This document shows positions 10,730-21,667 of a stretch of DNA of 64,000 bases, piece by piece. The notes beneath the pieces were generated by a model. The model made no database searches, was not told the DNA's origin, and worked only from the letters and a program-made list of their open reading frames with translations. The stretch is from Takakia lepidozioides (lineage: Eukaryota > Streptophyta > Takakiopsida > Takakiales > Takakiaceae): positions 17,484,001 through 17,548,000 of the forward strand of contig CM060731.1 of NCBI GenBank assembly GCA_030704615.1, written 5' to 3'. Both the position numbers and the translations under genes were made by a program. Numbering within the stretch: position 1 is the stretch's first letter; every line of letters starts with the position of its first letter.

Positions 10730-12680
10730 AATGGTAAAACGATGATAAAACAATATTTCGCCTATGAAAGAATTAAAAAATCTATATCCACGGGAGGACC
10801 CACAAACTATTTTGTTCGCGAAATGATATCAAAGGAGAATACCAGGTAAAAAAGGACTCAAAAGATGAAGCGAATTGTAGTTTCGTGTCCTCCAACATAA
10901 GATTACGTTTGCGAAATGATTTCAAAGGAGAATATCAAGAACCAATAGAACCAAAAGAAGAAAAAAAAAGTTGTTTTGTGTCCTTAAACATTAGATGATA
11001 TTGAATGAGTAACACTACACTATTCATTTTCGCTGGTGAAATAGATTCTCAGTCCATCATACAAATGAAAAAAATAGTTTCGTGTAATACTACACGATTC
11101 AATTTTGCCAACGAAATTGTTTCGTAGATGAGTAAAAAAAATATTTATCCAACGAACTAATTTTTCTGTCTGTGTTCACGCGAGGACCTAAGAACTATTT
11201 TGTGCGCAAAATGATCTCAAAGGAGAATATCAAGAAAAAAATAGAATCAAAAGAAGAAAAATGTAGTTTTGTTTTGAAGGAGTAGTCCTATGCAATCTGG
11301 TTTTTGCCAACGAAATTGATTATAAGTCCTTAATAAATGAGAAAAATGATATTTCACCTGCGAAATAATTTCAATATTTGTGTTCATGCGAGGATCCATG
11401 AACTGTTTCAGTTACGAAATGATCTCAAAGCAGAATATCAAGAAACAATAGAATCAAAAGAAGAAGAAGAAAGTAGTTTCGTGTCCTTCAACATTAGATG
11501 ATATTGAGGACGTAATACAACATTATTCAATTTCGTCGGTGAAATAGATTCTCAGTCCTTCATACAAATGAAGAAATGTAGTTTTGTATCTTCCAACATT
11601 GGTTGATATTGAGGGAGTAATACTACACGATTCATTTCGCCGGCGAAATTGTTTCGTAATCCTCCATAAAATAAGCAAAAATGATATTTCACCAAAAATG
11701 TAGGTTTTTTTAGGGACTAGTCCTACACAATTCAATTCATCAGAAAAATTGATTCTCCGTCCTTCATACAAATGAAAAAAAATAGTTTCGTGTCCTCCAA
11801 CAATAGTTGATATTGAGGGAGTAATACTACACGATTCATTTCGCCGGCGAAATTGTTTCGCAGTCCTCCATAAAATGAGCAAAAACGATATTTTGCCAAG
11901 AAATATAATTTTTTCTTAGGGAATAGACTACACAATTCAATTTCACCAGCGAAATTGATTATCAAACCTTCATACAAATGAAAAAAGGCGGTTACGTGTT
12001 TTCCAACATTAGTAGATATCGAGGGAATAAAACTACACCATTCATTTCGCCAATTAAAAATTATTTCGCAGACGAAATTGTTTCGCAGTTTTCCATAAAA
12101 TGGATAAAAATGATATTTCGCCAAAAATGATAGTATGTTTTAGGAAGTAGTCGTACACAATTCAATTTTGCCGGAAAAATTGTTTCGTGGTCCTCCATAA
12201 AATGAGTAAAAAAGTTTTAAAATGTAGTTTTTTTTAAGGAAATAGTCCTACATAATTCAATTTCATCGGCGAGATTGATTCTTAGTCTTTCGTAAATGAG
12301 AAAAAATGATATTTTGCCAACGAAATAATTTCTATATCTGTTCACGCAAGAACTATTTTGTTCGCGAAATGATCTCAAAAAAGAATTAAAAAAATAGAAT
12401 CAAAAGAAGAAAATAATGTAGTTTTGTTTTTTATGGAGTAGTTCTACACAATTGAATTTCGCCAGCGAAACTGATTCTCAGTCCTTCATAAATGAGGAAA
12501 AGTGATATTTTGTAAACAAAATAATTTCAATATATGTGTTCATGCAAGGACCCATGATCTGTTTCATTTGCGAAATGATCTCAAAGGAGAATATCAAGAA
12601 AAGAAAATAATTAAAAAAAGAAAAAGAAAATGTAGTTTGTTTTGATGGGTAGTCCTACATAATTCAAGTGTTATTTTACC
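10730..12680. repeat. AT-rich degenerate repeat field built on TTTCGC/GCGAAA palindromes
   Basis: About 2 kb in which the same phrases recur in diverged form: ATTTCGCCGGCGAAATTG, CAGTCCTTCATAAATGAG, TCAAAGGAGAATATCAAG and AAAAGAAGAAAAATGTAG. A core of three copies with a period near 205 bases runs from about 11600 to 12110 (the landmark GATATTGAGGGAGTAATAC falls near 11603 and 11812, with a diverged copy near 12015). No coding content is convincing; the open frames are the repeat read through. Confidence 0.75.
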
Positions 12681-12723
12681 AATAAAATAATTTCAATATC
12701 TGTGTTCATGTGATGACCCATTC

Positions 12724-13490
12724 TCCATATTATTCTTGTTTGCGGTCGTGAGCATTGTCACATCCTACCCAACGATACACTAATGATCGTCAATGCAGAA
12801 ATATATTGCATCCAAGAGACAGGAATATATTTATTTTCGCTGGCAAAATACATGGAAGAGGTGATTTGAATATACATGTGTGGTTTTATATGTAGTTTCT
12901 GGGTCTGAAAAAATATATGGCAACAAATATTAGAACTGCCTATTAAGTTGTATTTCCTTCATAACACTGAAATATAGTGTGTCGATAAAAATATTTTGCA
13001 AGTGAAACGGTATTAACGGGACCATTCTATATTGGTTGTGGTGAAATACTTAGTCTTACCTACTGCTCGAGCTTTTGAGGTTCAAGATATATGGTAATAT
13101 CACCATATTATTGTTGTTTGCTGTCATGAGCATTGTCACATGCTACCCAACGATACACCAAAGATCGTCAATAAAAAAATAAAATAAAAATCGGAGATAC
13201 AATAATATATTTAACTTCGTTGGTGAAATACATGTCAGAGTTGATTCAAATACGCATATGTGGTTATATGTGTAATTTTGGAGTGATGGATGGATTTTTG
13301 GCAACAGATATTAGGGTTGGTCCTAGTGAGTTATTTTTCCTTGATAAAATTGAAATATAGTGTGTCGATAAAAATGTTTCGCAAAGCGAAATGGTATTAA
13401 CGAGACCATTCAGTGCAATATATTGGTTTTGGTGAATAATTATCTACTGCTCGAGCTTGTGCGGTTCAAGATGTATGGCTATATCATGGG
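12724..13490. repeat. Tandem duplication of about 378 bases
   Basis: Two head-to-tail copies. Landmarks include GAGCATTGTCACAT (about 12748 and 13128), CTACCCAACGATACAC, GAAATATAGTGTGTCGATAAA (about 12969 and 13349), and the phrase CTACTGCTCGAGCTT at the end of each copy (about 13069 and 13444). The offset is a constant 375-380 bases. The copies share TTTCGC/GCGAAA words with the field to the left, so they probably belong to the same element. Confidence 0.8.
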
Positions 13491-13767
13491 TGAATATCAA
13501 ACAGGGAATATCAATGATTGCTTATCGAGGGACGTGTGTTGTGTCAGGACTCAGCTTGCATCATGTTGGATATTGGTCGAGGTGTAACAAATTAGCTCTT
13601 TAAGTGTGTCCGGAAGTATCTTTTCATTCTATGTGGATGGGGTATTGATAACATCTCATATCCTATTCCTGCTTTCTTTGGAGTTCCATTACTATTCTCT
13701 TTACTATGTAATAGTAAGAAAATGAGTACTTGACAGTAGATCTGTTTGGTTACTCTCAAATATACGT

Positions 13768-13805
13768 TAGACGTCGTCGATCTTCTTTGACTAAAATACT
13801 CAACA
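13768..13805 (-). repeat. Copia 3' LTR, only its first ~38 bases recognisable
   Basis: This stretch matches 17361-17398 base for base. Further left the sequence diverges completely, so the 3' LTR is truncated, replaced or recombined. Confidence 0.75.
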
Positions 13806-13875
13806 CCTCCCCTCGAACTTGGAAGCTATTCATCTTTCCAAAAGAGTATAAGAAAAAATGTCATTCTAGTTTAGA

Positions 13876-15168
13876 CTACATGCTCTGATTATTGGCAGAA
13901 TTCGAGTAGTCAATTGTGTGTACCAAACCTAGCTTGTTTCTTAGTTTCTCGAACACAGTACGACCCAAGGGTTTGGTCAAGATGTCTGCTAGCTGATCAG
14001 AAGATGGAACATGATTCATTTCTAGTTCACCATCTGCAACTTTTTCTCTGACAAAATGATGTCTGATCGCAATATGCTTGGTTCTGTCATGAAGAATTGG
14101 GTTTTCAGAGAGTTTAATTGCACTTTGATTGTCGACCATGATTTTCGTTGGTTCTTGCTCATCGATTGCTTGAATTTCTCCAAACAATCTCCTTAGCCAC
14201 ACAGCCTCTTTTGCTCCACTCGTCATGGCCATATATTCGGCTTTTGTGGATGAAAGAGCTGTGCATGGCTGCTTTCTGCTACCCCATGTGATTGGACTCG
14301 ATCCCAAACAAAACAGGTAACTTGTTGTTGATTTGCGATTGTGAATGTCTCCAGCCCAGTCGGCATCTGAATAGCCCGTGAGTACGCTTTCCTCCCCTCG
14401 ACGATAGCAAATACCAAAGTCCACTGTACCTTTGATATACCTAAACAAGTGCTTCACAGCATCCAGATGTGGAGTTTGGGGTTGGTTCAAGAACATACTC
14501 ACCATAGTTACTGCAAAAGAAATGTCTAGTCGAGTTTGTATCAGAAAATTCAATTTCCCTATCATTCGTTGGTACATTTGTGCATCGACTGTGGAAGCCC
14601 CCATGTCTGGCATGAGCTTAAGTCTTTGTAGCATAGGCACAACTGCAGCGTTGCAGTTAGCAAACCCAAATTCTTTCAACATCTGTGCTACGTATCCTCT
14701 CTGCGTGACAGTAATACCCTCTGACCGAAAAAAGTACTCCAACCCTAATGAATGACTCAGCAAACCCAAATCTGTCATCTCAAACCTCTTCTGAATTTTT
14801 GTTCTAATCCACTGGAGCTTAGTAGCGTGGTTACCGGTGAGATAAACATCATTGACATAAAGAATTAAAAGAACCACCTTGTCACCTTTGTGAAAATAAT
14901 ACAGGTTGCCATCAGCGATGCCTTTCTCCAATCCTTGTTTTTGCAAGTATTCATCGATCTTAGTATACAAGGCACGAGGTGCTTGGCGCAATCCATACAA
15001 TGCTTTGCGTAATTTGCATACTTTGCCCTCTTTACCTTTTTCTTCAAATCCTTCTGGTTGTTGTACAAAAACTTCCTCAAAGAGTTCGCCATTTAGAAAG
15101 GCAGTCTTCACGTCAAGATGGTAGATCGACCATCCATTGTGACCAGCAAGTGCAGTGACGACATGCAA
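13876..15168 (-). pseudogene. Copia reverse transcriptase and RNase H
   Basis: A 430-residue frame. The reverse transcriptase part has DVKTAFLNGELFEEVFVQQP and CKLRKALYGLRQAPRALY. The active-site box, normally YVDD, reads YVND, so a catalytic Asp is Asn. The RNase H part has GYSDADWAGDIHNRKSTTSY, ALSSTKAEYMAMTSGAKEA, VDNQSAIKLSENPILHDRTKHIA and a C-terminal ADILTKPL. The frame is long and clean, so the element is fairly young. However, the N-terminal end of the RT continues only in other frames upstream. Confidence 0.92.
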
Positions 15169-16021
15169 AGTATTATATTTGGCAACCGGGGCATAGGTTT
15201 CCTCAAAGTCCTCCCCTTCGCGCTGTTGAAATCCACGAGCCCAAGCGCGCTTTTAGTTTTGATATGGTGCCATCCGCATTGGTTTTCAACTTGTAACTCC
15301 ATTTAGTTGTGATTGGTTTTCGACTAGGGGGCAGATCCTCTAGTACCCAAGTGTTGTTCTTATGTATGGAACTAATCTCCTATTCCATAGCTTCAACCCA
15401 TCCGGGTATCTGGGAAGCATCAGAAAAACTTGTAAGTTCAGTAATCGTGGATTCAGACAACCCCATAACAAAATCATTGAACCGCTTGGGTGGCCTGACA
15501 AGGCGGCCAACACGAGTGTGAATTTCAGGCAACACCTCCTCCAAATGACCTTGTTCAAACTGATCAGCAAAAGAGCCTGAACATTGACTGAATGATAGGG
15601 TGAGCTTTCACTGTCACTTGAGGCATGTTGATCATCACTGCTCGTAGATTCAGCATGTATTGAAAGTTTAGTGTCATTTTGAGGAGTTTTAGCGCCTTGG
15701 TCGAAATATGGTACGTCAACTTGTTATTCCGCTGGTTGGTCCGGTAGTATTGGAGTATCCGGTAGGTGGCATAATACAGTTGTTGCAGGGTCCTCAATTG
15801 TTGTTCTGTCAGATAATTTGCAGTGCTGATGGCCTCGGCCCAAAGAGTAGCAGGGATTTAGCACGGAAGGCCAGACTTCTTGCCTTTTCTAACAAGGTTC
15901 TGTTTTTACGCTCGGCTACACCGTTCTGATGTGGTGTGTTAGTTTGCGTGAACTGCCTCTCAATGCGGTGTTCTTTGCAAAAACTAGAGAATAAGAGAGA
16001 ACTGTATTCCCCTCCTTTATC
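15169..16021 (-). pseudogene. Copia integrase C-terminus to RT junction, frame-broken
   Basis: Fragments in several minus-strand frames (15108-15302, 15340-15570, 15564-15797) belong to the integrase tail, the linker and the RT start. Examples are the WVLEDLPPSRKPI-like segment near 15340 and KTKSALGLVDFNSAKG near 15240. At least three frame changes separate them. Confidence 0.65.
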
Positions 16022-17060
16022 TTATCGTAAGACTTTGACTGACATGTTAAATTGTCTCATGACCTTCGCATGAAAATGCTGGAAATGAGTGAGTGTCTCA
16101 CTTTTCTTCCGAAGAAAGTAGACCCAGCCAAAGCGACTGTAGTCATCGATAAAGGTCAAAACGTAGTAAGCCCCACACAAAGATATGACAGAAAATGGTC
16201 CACACAAATCTGTATGGATCAGTTCAAAAGGTTGGACTTTACGGTGTAAACTCTTCCTAGGAGCTTTCTGACGACTCTGCTTACCTAGTGCACAAGCTTG
16301 ACATGCTGAGTGGACAGGAGAAATCTTTGGTAGACTGGTGACGGGACCCTTTTCATGCATCACATGTAAGCTTTTGTGATTTAAATGCCCAAACCTAAGA
16401 TGCCAGATTCTACTGAGATTGATTGTGTTAGTCACCGATCCCAAGAAAAATTCCCTAGACACAGTCAGTTTGTACAGACCGTTTGATTGATCTCGAGTCC
16501 CTTTGGTTAGAACTTTGAACGAAGCATTCAAGAGACAGATGTGCTGATCGTTGAAAAAAAGTTGGAATCCCTTATCTGCTAATGTACCGATAGACAATAA
16601 ATTCTTTGATACACTTTGCTCAACGAGTTCATCCTCTCGCACCACCTCACCAATGTTCGCTAGCTGGTTGATGAGGTCCTTCAGCTGCTTGAAGTAATTG
16701 GCAACTGAACCTCCTTCCTCTAATCGAAGATTTGTGAGCTTGGTCTTGAGTAACAGACATTGCGCACTACTTCGCTGTTCGAACAGGTCCTTCAAAGTTT
16801 GCCAGATCTGCGCTGGATCGGTGATCCCAACAATATGCGACACAATTTCATCTTTCACGGATAGGCTAATAATCGCTAGAGCCTTCTTCTTCCTCCGATC
16901 CTAGTCAGCCTGGAATTCTTCCTCAATCGACATTTGGCTCAACTACATCTATGAGCTCATATCTCTGTAGCAAACTGGATACACGGAATTTCCACGTGCT
17001 ATAATTGGACTGTCCTCCCAGTTTGGAGTTCTCAGACATGCTGCTCTCCCCATAAGCCAT
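16022..17060 (-). pseudogene. Copia gag fused to integrase by an internal deletion
   Basis: The gag start is at 17060 (MAYGESSMSENSKLGG, followed by YSTWKFRVSSLLQRYEL) and is broken before 16858. The frame 16022-16858 then continues gag (IWQTLKDLFEQRSSAQ, LRLEEGGSVANYFKQLKDL). It passes without a break into the GAG-pre-integrase and integrase domains (WHLRFGHLNHKSLHVM, CQACALGKQSR, HTDLCGPFSV, FIDDYSRFGWVYF). The zinc knuckle and aspartic protease that should lie between them are missing. The join is near VVREDELVEQSVSKNLLSIG, so an in-frame deletion removed gag C-terminus plus protease. Integrase core residues HTD and DD are visible; the Glu is beyond the break. Confidence 0.85.
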
Positions 17061-17143
17061 ATTGACTTAAGGAAATTTAGAATACTACGAAGAGTTATAC
17101 TGACAGTGTCAGGTTCTAAAAGACCTTGTCATCTCTGATACCA

Positions 17144-17398
17144 TGTTAGGAATCGTGAAGGAGAATGAGATGTCTGAAGTCTGCTTCATTAAACCCGAAG
17201 CAAGCATAATATATCAGTCCTAAGTATCAGAGAGCAAGGAAGCACTACTCTTTGATGATTAACTAGTGGCGGCTGGCGGAGTGGTCTGGACACTAAATTA
17301 GCCTACTTCACGTATTGAGTGGAGCCATTGATCTGATCTGTTCTTCGACGGTTACAGATCTAGACGTCGTCGATCTTCTTTGACTAAAATACTCAACA
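17144..17398 (-). repeat. Copia 5' LTR (255 bp)
   Basis: On the minus strand it begins TGTTGAGTATTTTAG and ends CCTAACA, giving the TG...CA termini of an LTR, and is followed at once by the Met-tRNA primer binding site. The outer 38 bases are repeated at 13768-13805 as the start of the 3' LTR. Confidence 0.85.
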
Positions 17399-17399
17399 A

Positions 17400-17565
17400 T
17401 TTCCGGTTCCACCATTTCCGCAACTTCAAGCAATAGCATATTGAAAGCTTGAACATAGCCCTGAATGTCATCCGTCTACTTCAAGTTCCGCATTTAATTT
17501 GTCTCTGGCGAGCCATAACGCATTGAGGGGCACGAACTGCTTCTTCATCATCATAGCTACGGCGT
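17400..17565 (-). pseudogene. Gypsy gag scrap flanking the copia insertion
   Basis: The minus strand reads MKKQFVPLNALWLARDKLNAELE and, further on, pieces like FQYAIA and VAEMVEPE in shifted frames. This resembles the retrotransposon gag segment of gypsy elements (ARDKL...Q...YV..F). It stops exactly at the copia 5' LTR. The likely explanation is that copia inserted into this gag. Confidence 0.45.
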
Positions 17566-17569
17566 GAGC

Positions 17570-18000
17570 CCAACCCCGTGAGCCTAGGAGCTGAGCTCAA
17601 GCTTTAGCTAGGAAGTGTGAGCTGAGCTCACGTTTGAAAAGCGTGAGCGCAAGGAGAGTATGTGGAGAAGTAGGGCCTAAAGGCGAGGATGGGACAAAGA
17701 GGGCCTATTACCGTGGAAAAACATGGTTACGAGCACAATCCAGCTGACATTTGCAGGTGGCTGTAAAAAAAGAGGAGAGACAAGCATGACAAAATTGAAA
17801 TGCAGAATGATAGAATGCCTTCACTTGAATTCATATAAGAAAGCATGCAATCAATCGTACCCACAAATGCCCGGTGAGGCATATACTGAAATGTTCCAGT
17901 GTGGCATACTTATACGGAACATCCGTGGAAAATAGCAAGACAACCAACCTAAGTGGATGTCCATGATCCCGAAGAGTACAAAGATGCCCTTTCAAGGGTT
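17570..18000. other. No gene recognised
   Basis: Contains several GTGAGC words and a short self-complementary GAGCTGAGCTC. A phrase CCGTGGAAAAACATGG near 17713 is the inverse of CCATGTTTCCACGG near 10100. I see no coding content. Confidence 0.3.
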
Positions 18001-18623
18001 TCATGAGGTGTCCCGCTGCAGAAGAGTATCAACTTCATTGAAACCTAGTGTCGCATGGTGAATGAACTGGTCTCTCTTAGGATCGCAATACATCTTCTGC
18101 AGATATATGTAATATAGATGCTTGCAGGGGACCCACTTCCCTCTCTTCCCGAGACTACCCTCACGCATGGTTACAAAATCAGTGCAATCTGGAAAATTCC
18201 CCACCCTAACCTTATATGCTTTGTCATGAACAACAGACTGACCAATGTGTAACCCGACCATAGCCCGAGGCCGGGACTTCCATGATACGAGTCACTTGAG
18301 CCTGCATAATTCATGTTGACTCCATCTTGCAGTCGTGATCTGCACGTGAAGGGACATAGCGCACTGTTTTCCGATTTCTTTTTGTTGGGTGAGAATCGGC
18401 ACCACCAGGAGGCATTCGAGGAACAGAAGGCACATTCCTGGCCGGAGTGCATGTAGGCACCACCACAAACCGTGCAAGACTTGGGGGGGGGGGGCTTCAT
18501 TATGACCGAGGCAAAGACCGTGCCCTTCACACACCGTGCGACATCGTTTGGGCATAACCAAAAACTTGTGGTCCTTGGACTAATGAGAATGAAAGCAAGA
18601 GTCAAGTGGTGAAAAAGTAACAC
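18001..18623 (-). pseudogene. SWIM-like zinc-finger protein remnant
   Basis: Frame 18001-18261 has the layout of a SWIM module: KAYKVRVGNFPDC, DFVTMREG, then WVPCKHLYYIYLQKMYCDP followed by a helical FNEVDTLLQRD. In SWIM proteins CxC...CxH binds zinc; here the second Cys of the CxC pair seems lost (DCTDF where DCxCxDF is expected), while CKH is kept. An overlapping frame to the right (18171-18623) is Cys-rich (CTVCGGAYMHSGQECAFC), perhaps a RING/ZZ-like piece. The two parts are in different frames, so this is either a broken gene or two exons. Function unknown; related plant proteins include ubiquitin-ligase-like SWIM/RING proteins. Confidence 0.4.
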
Positions 18624-19190
18624 ACGAGAACCAATAACTTATACTTCAGATGAAACTATCAAAGACAAGCCTTGCCATTTTGGAGATTTCATTGTTCTCT
18701 AACAGAACTGCTTCCAATCAAAACTTCTAACCAAAACTCCCTTTTGCCAATACGACATTTTCTTCTGACAGCATGAATCTTGCATAGTTTTACTTGTGTG
18801 ATGTTAGTCCCGTGGTCACTGATTCCTGGACCACAGAGATACAGGACATCAGAAGTTTGAAGGAAGAGATCAGAGTTAAACAATGCTGTTGAAGGTCGAG
18901 ATCAGATTGAAAACATGCTGATGAAGAATCAGCAAGATCACTTCATTCAAGATCAACTCCATTCAAAGCACCACAGAACTTTTGTGAAATAATGAAGCAT
19001 GGAAAGAGTCCATTGGGCTCTAGTGTAGGCAGCTTGTGCAGGCGCTCGTGTAAAAGGGGTGCTTAAGAGAATCAATGGGTGTTTAAGAGAATCAATGGGT
19101 GTGCAGTCCTAACCATAATGTACAAGATACTCTGTACATGTCTAGCTAAGCATGATCGAGGAGCAATTGATATTTTCTCCATCATGGCAA

Positions 19191-20792
19191 CTAGCTAAGA
19201 AGTTGTAAACCCCTGGTTTCATCCTGGCAAGATCGCATGTGACCTTCAAGCCATTCTGACTGTTCTGAGCTCATTGGAGCAGTCTCACACCCTGAGTTCT
19301 TTATAAATGGGTAATGTAGGCATGGCTCTCTGGACTGACCAACCAAGCATGATGGCAGCCCATCTTGTGTCACATTCCCCCGCATGTTGAGGATGTAAGG
19401 TTGCAAGCCAGCAAGCCCTTGGGCCACATAACCAAAGGTAGACCAACTGCTGGTTGCTAGCTGATCACTAAAACTAAGAAGCCAGATTTCAATGAAGGCT
19501 TTCAACGACTGCTCATATGAGTGCCTTTCCGCACCATCATGGCTCATCATGTGCACACTCACCACACTGCCATCCTGTGTTCCCCGCTCAATGTAGCTCT
19601 CCCGTATACTCTCATAATAATGCATCTGCAGCGATGCCACCAGGACTGCCACTGTCATTTTACTTTTTGTCCTGCTGTTGTAATCAAGACGTGGTTCTTG
19701 CTGTTCAGACAGACTGGGTTTGGGCAGGACGCGGTGGCTTAGGAGGCAGTCCATTATTCGGTCATGCACAGGAAGAGAGAAATTCGCAGGACCACGCGCT
19801 GGATTCAATCGCACCTGTAATCCTACTTGCTTCTTTGACGTAGCTAGGTATGACCTGTGGATACGCGTTATTCTGTCCCACACTCCATTCTGAGGAAGAC
19901 ACAAAAACCTGCTGAGTTGGGTGAAGACGAGAGACACATCCGGAAACAGTGGATTCAATACGGACCAAAATGCAGGAACCATGAAGAGGCGAGGCACGAA
20001 GTACTGATTGCTCTCCCACGCGATCCATGCCACCTTTCGCAGCTTCTGCTGCATCTCCGCACAGAAAAATTGGCGATTTGTCCCTGTTTCGTAGTGTCGG
20101 AGGTTGACACGCACTGACCTCACGTTCACAAATCGGCGGCGCACTACCTCTTCGAGAGTTGGAGCCTGGGGCACTGCCAGCTCCACCAAATCGTGTGGCA
20201 GCAGCCACGAGGAGTTATGAAACGGCTCACACAGCAGCCTCGGAAGATCGCCTCGCTGGCCATCCATCACCAGAGCCCGTCGGGTCGCAAGTGCGTATGC
20301 AAAGGCTGACACAAGTGACAACATCCGATTACCCAATCCTTCGTATCCTTCTATATACAAGACATACTGGCATTTCCCTTTGAACCTGCTGTTAGAACTG
20401 GTACAACGAGAGTGCATCCTGGCATATGCCACCAGCGCTCGCACCAGCTCCCTCGACATCGGAAACTGCTGTGCCGCCTTTCTATACATACGCTGCTGCC
20501 TTCTGCTGGCGCACGTCCCGTCCAAATCTGCAAGCAACTGCTCCCGTTGTGGCGGAGGCAAACTAGCTGGGCTAAGTAATGGCGGGGACGACAGATGCAA
20601 GCCATTGTGCAGCCTCGCCCAAGGCTCATTCCCGACATTCGTCCGCACCAGCGCTCCTACCACCATCAGCACGGCCACTCCCAACCCACACAGAAGTCTG
20701 CTCCCACGCCAACTCTTAGCAAGCTTAGCTCTCGCATCCTCACTTGTTCTCCACCCAATCTGCAGCTCCTCCATCCCTCCTGCTTTCGCCAT
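19191..20792 (-). CDS. Xyloglucan-type fucosyltransferase (GT37)
   Basis: A single uninterrupted 533-residue frame. It has the type II Golgi architecture of plant GT37 enzymes, which transfer fucose from GDP-fucose to cell-wall glycans such as xyloglucan or arabinogalactan protein: a short basic cytosolic tail, one membrane anchor at residues about 33-50 (LLCGLGVAVLMVVGALV), a stem, and a lumenal catalytic domain. Family landmarks are YIEGYEGLGNRMLSLVSAFA (about residues 147-166), LQVRLNPARG (about 326-335), and DQLATSSWSTFGYVAQGLAG (about 439-458). These correspond to the conserved blocks that include the donor-binding region. The length is close to the family norm. The start is the first Met of the frame, shortly before the anchor. 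No introns are apparent. The exact acceptor cannot be read from sequence. It is the only apparently intact single-exon gene in the left half. Confidence 0.9.
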   Translation of the reverse strand: MAKAGGMEELQIGWRTSEDARAKLAKSWRGSRLLCGLGVAVLMVVGALVRTNVGNEPWARLHNGLHLSSPPLLSPASLPPPQREQLLADLDGTCASRRQQRMYRKAAQQFPMSRELVRALVAYARMHSRCTSSNSRFKGKCQYVLYIEGYEGLGNRMLSLVSAFAYALATRRALVMDGQRGDLPRLLCEPFHNSSWLLPHDLVELAVPQAPTLEEVVRRRFVNVRSVRVNLRHYETGTNRQFFCAEMQQKLRKVAWIAWESNQYFVPRLFMVPAFWSVLNPLFPDVSLVFTQLSRFLCLPQNGVWDRITRIHRSYLATSKKQVGLQVRLNPARGPANFSLPVHDRIMDCLLSHRVLPKPSLSEQQEPRLDYNSRTKSKMTVAVLVASLQMHYYESIRESYIERGTQDGSVVSVHMMSHDGAERHSYEQSLKAFIEIWLLSFSDQLATSSWSTFGYVAQGLAGLQPYILNMRGNVTQDGLPSCLVGQSREPCLHYPFIKNSGCETAPMSSEQSEWLEGHMRSCQDETRGLQLLS

Positions 20793-21658
20793 CCCAGATT
20801 GGCTCGTACACGGTCCCCCAACCCTGCAGTTCCATCTCCACTAAACAACAATATGCATCCCATCTCCCGAGCTGCATTCCATCGCTCCCACAAGCCCTAC
20901 ACACTGTCAATCATTCTTCTCCTCGAGTGTTTCGTCGTCTAGTCGTCTACTCCCTGCTCAGCATCTCTCCCCTGCTGGGCCCCGCCTCCATTGATGACAG
21001 CCGACTGCCAACTGTATTGTCCCTCCCCCAGCTCCACCTCCTCTCCTCTCCTCTCCTTTTGACCCGAATCTCACGACGCCATGACTATAGACTACATAAG
21101 TAGAGCTCCCCTCATTCTCTGCTGCTCTCCCATCTCCCTGCCAAACCTGGCCACCAGCCCTGCTGGCTCATTCCTACTTGTCACTATTCTGGTCATCCCA
21201 TCAATCAACACTAGAGCCTCAGTGTGGGTGTGTGTGCTGGAACGATTCAATGATACCCATATCTTTGGTGTCCTTAGTGTACTTTCTGAAAAATGACAGC
21301 CAAAACAATGGAACCTCCAGGAGTCCAGGGCCGTATCTTCTCTTAGAAAACTAATAACATCCCTGGAAACTGACCGTATCATGTACCGCAGGGATCAAAG
21401 GGGTTTGGAAGGTCAAGATTGACGTTGGTGGGAGTAGGCAATAGCTCCATCGCGTTAGGGTGCTGTACCACGTATGGAGAAAAAGAATCTCAGATTTAGA
21501 TGCTGGGAGATTGGTATTATAATTTTAATGTAGAACAAGAAATTCACTGAGAAAATTCTGTTTTTCTTACCAACATTCCAGGTGTTTTTGGGAAATTAAA
21601 CAATATTCTTCAGGTTGAGAGTTAAGAGCTTTAAAAAGGAAAAAAAGAGAAAAAAAAA
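20793..21658. other. Upstream region of the fucosyltransferase gene
   Basis: No gene is seen. The stretch carries a strong pyrimidine tract (CTCCTCTCCTCTCCTCTCC at about 21040-21058), common in plant core promoters and 5' leaders but here on the strand opposite to the gene. It ends at the left target duplication of the MULE. Short frames on both strands have no motifs. Confidence 0.4.
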
Positions 21659-21667
21659 GAGCTTGGG
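21659..21667 (+). repeat. Left target-site duplication of the MULE
   Basis: GAGCTTGGG, identical to 43118-43126 and in direct orientation. Confidence 0.9.

Larger units (their letters stand above)
13768..17398 (-). mobile_element. Ty1/copia retrotransposon, degenerate
   Basis: A minus-strand copia element. The 5' LTR is at 17144-17398 and the primer binding site TGGTATCAGAG (initiator Met tRNA) lies directly inside it at 17133-17143. A gag-integrase frame, reverse transcriptase and RNase H follow in copia order. A purine tract (GAGGGGAGG on the minus strand) sits just before the start of the 3' LTR, which begins TGTTGAGT at 13805. Only about the first 38 bases of the 3' LTR match the 5' LTR; beyond 13768 the similarity is lost. 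The element carries a mutated RT active site and an internal deletion, so it is dead. Confidence 0.9.

Noticed and set aside
10730-12680. Regular palindromic repeats as a possible CRISPR-like array
   Set aside because: Units are long, diverged and without unique spacers, and the genome is a plant's. They are tandem repeats.
18482-18494. G-run as a quadruplex or regulatory site
   Set aside because: A single homopolymer run inside a decayed gene; it is more likely slippage.
19517-20942. Plus-strand frames opposite the fucosyltransferase
   Set aside because: Antisense shadows of a GC-rich coding region with no motifs of their own.
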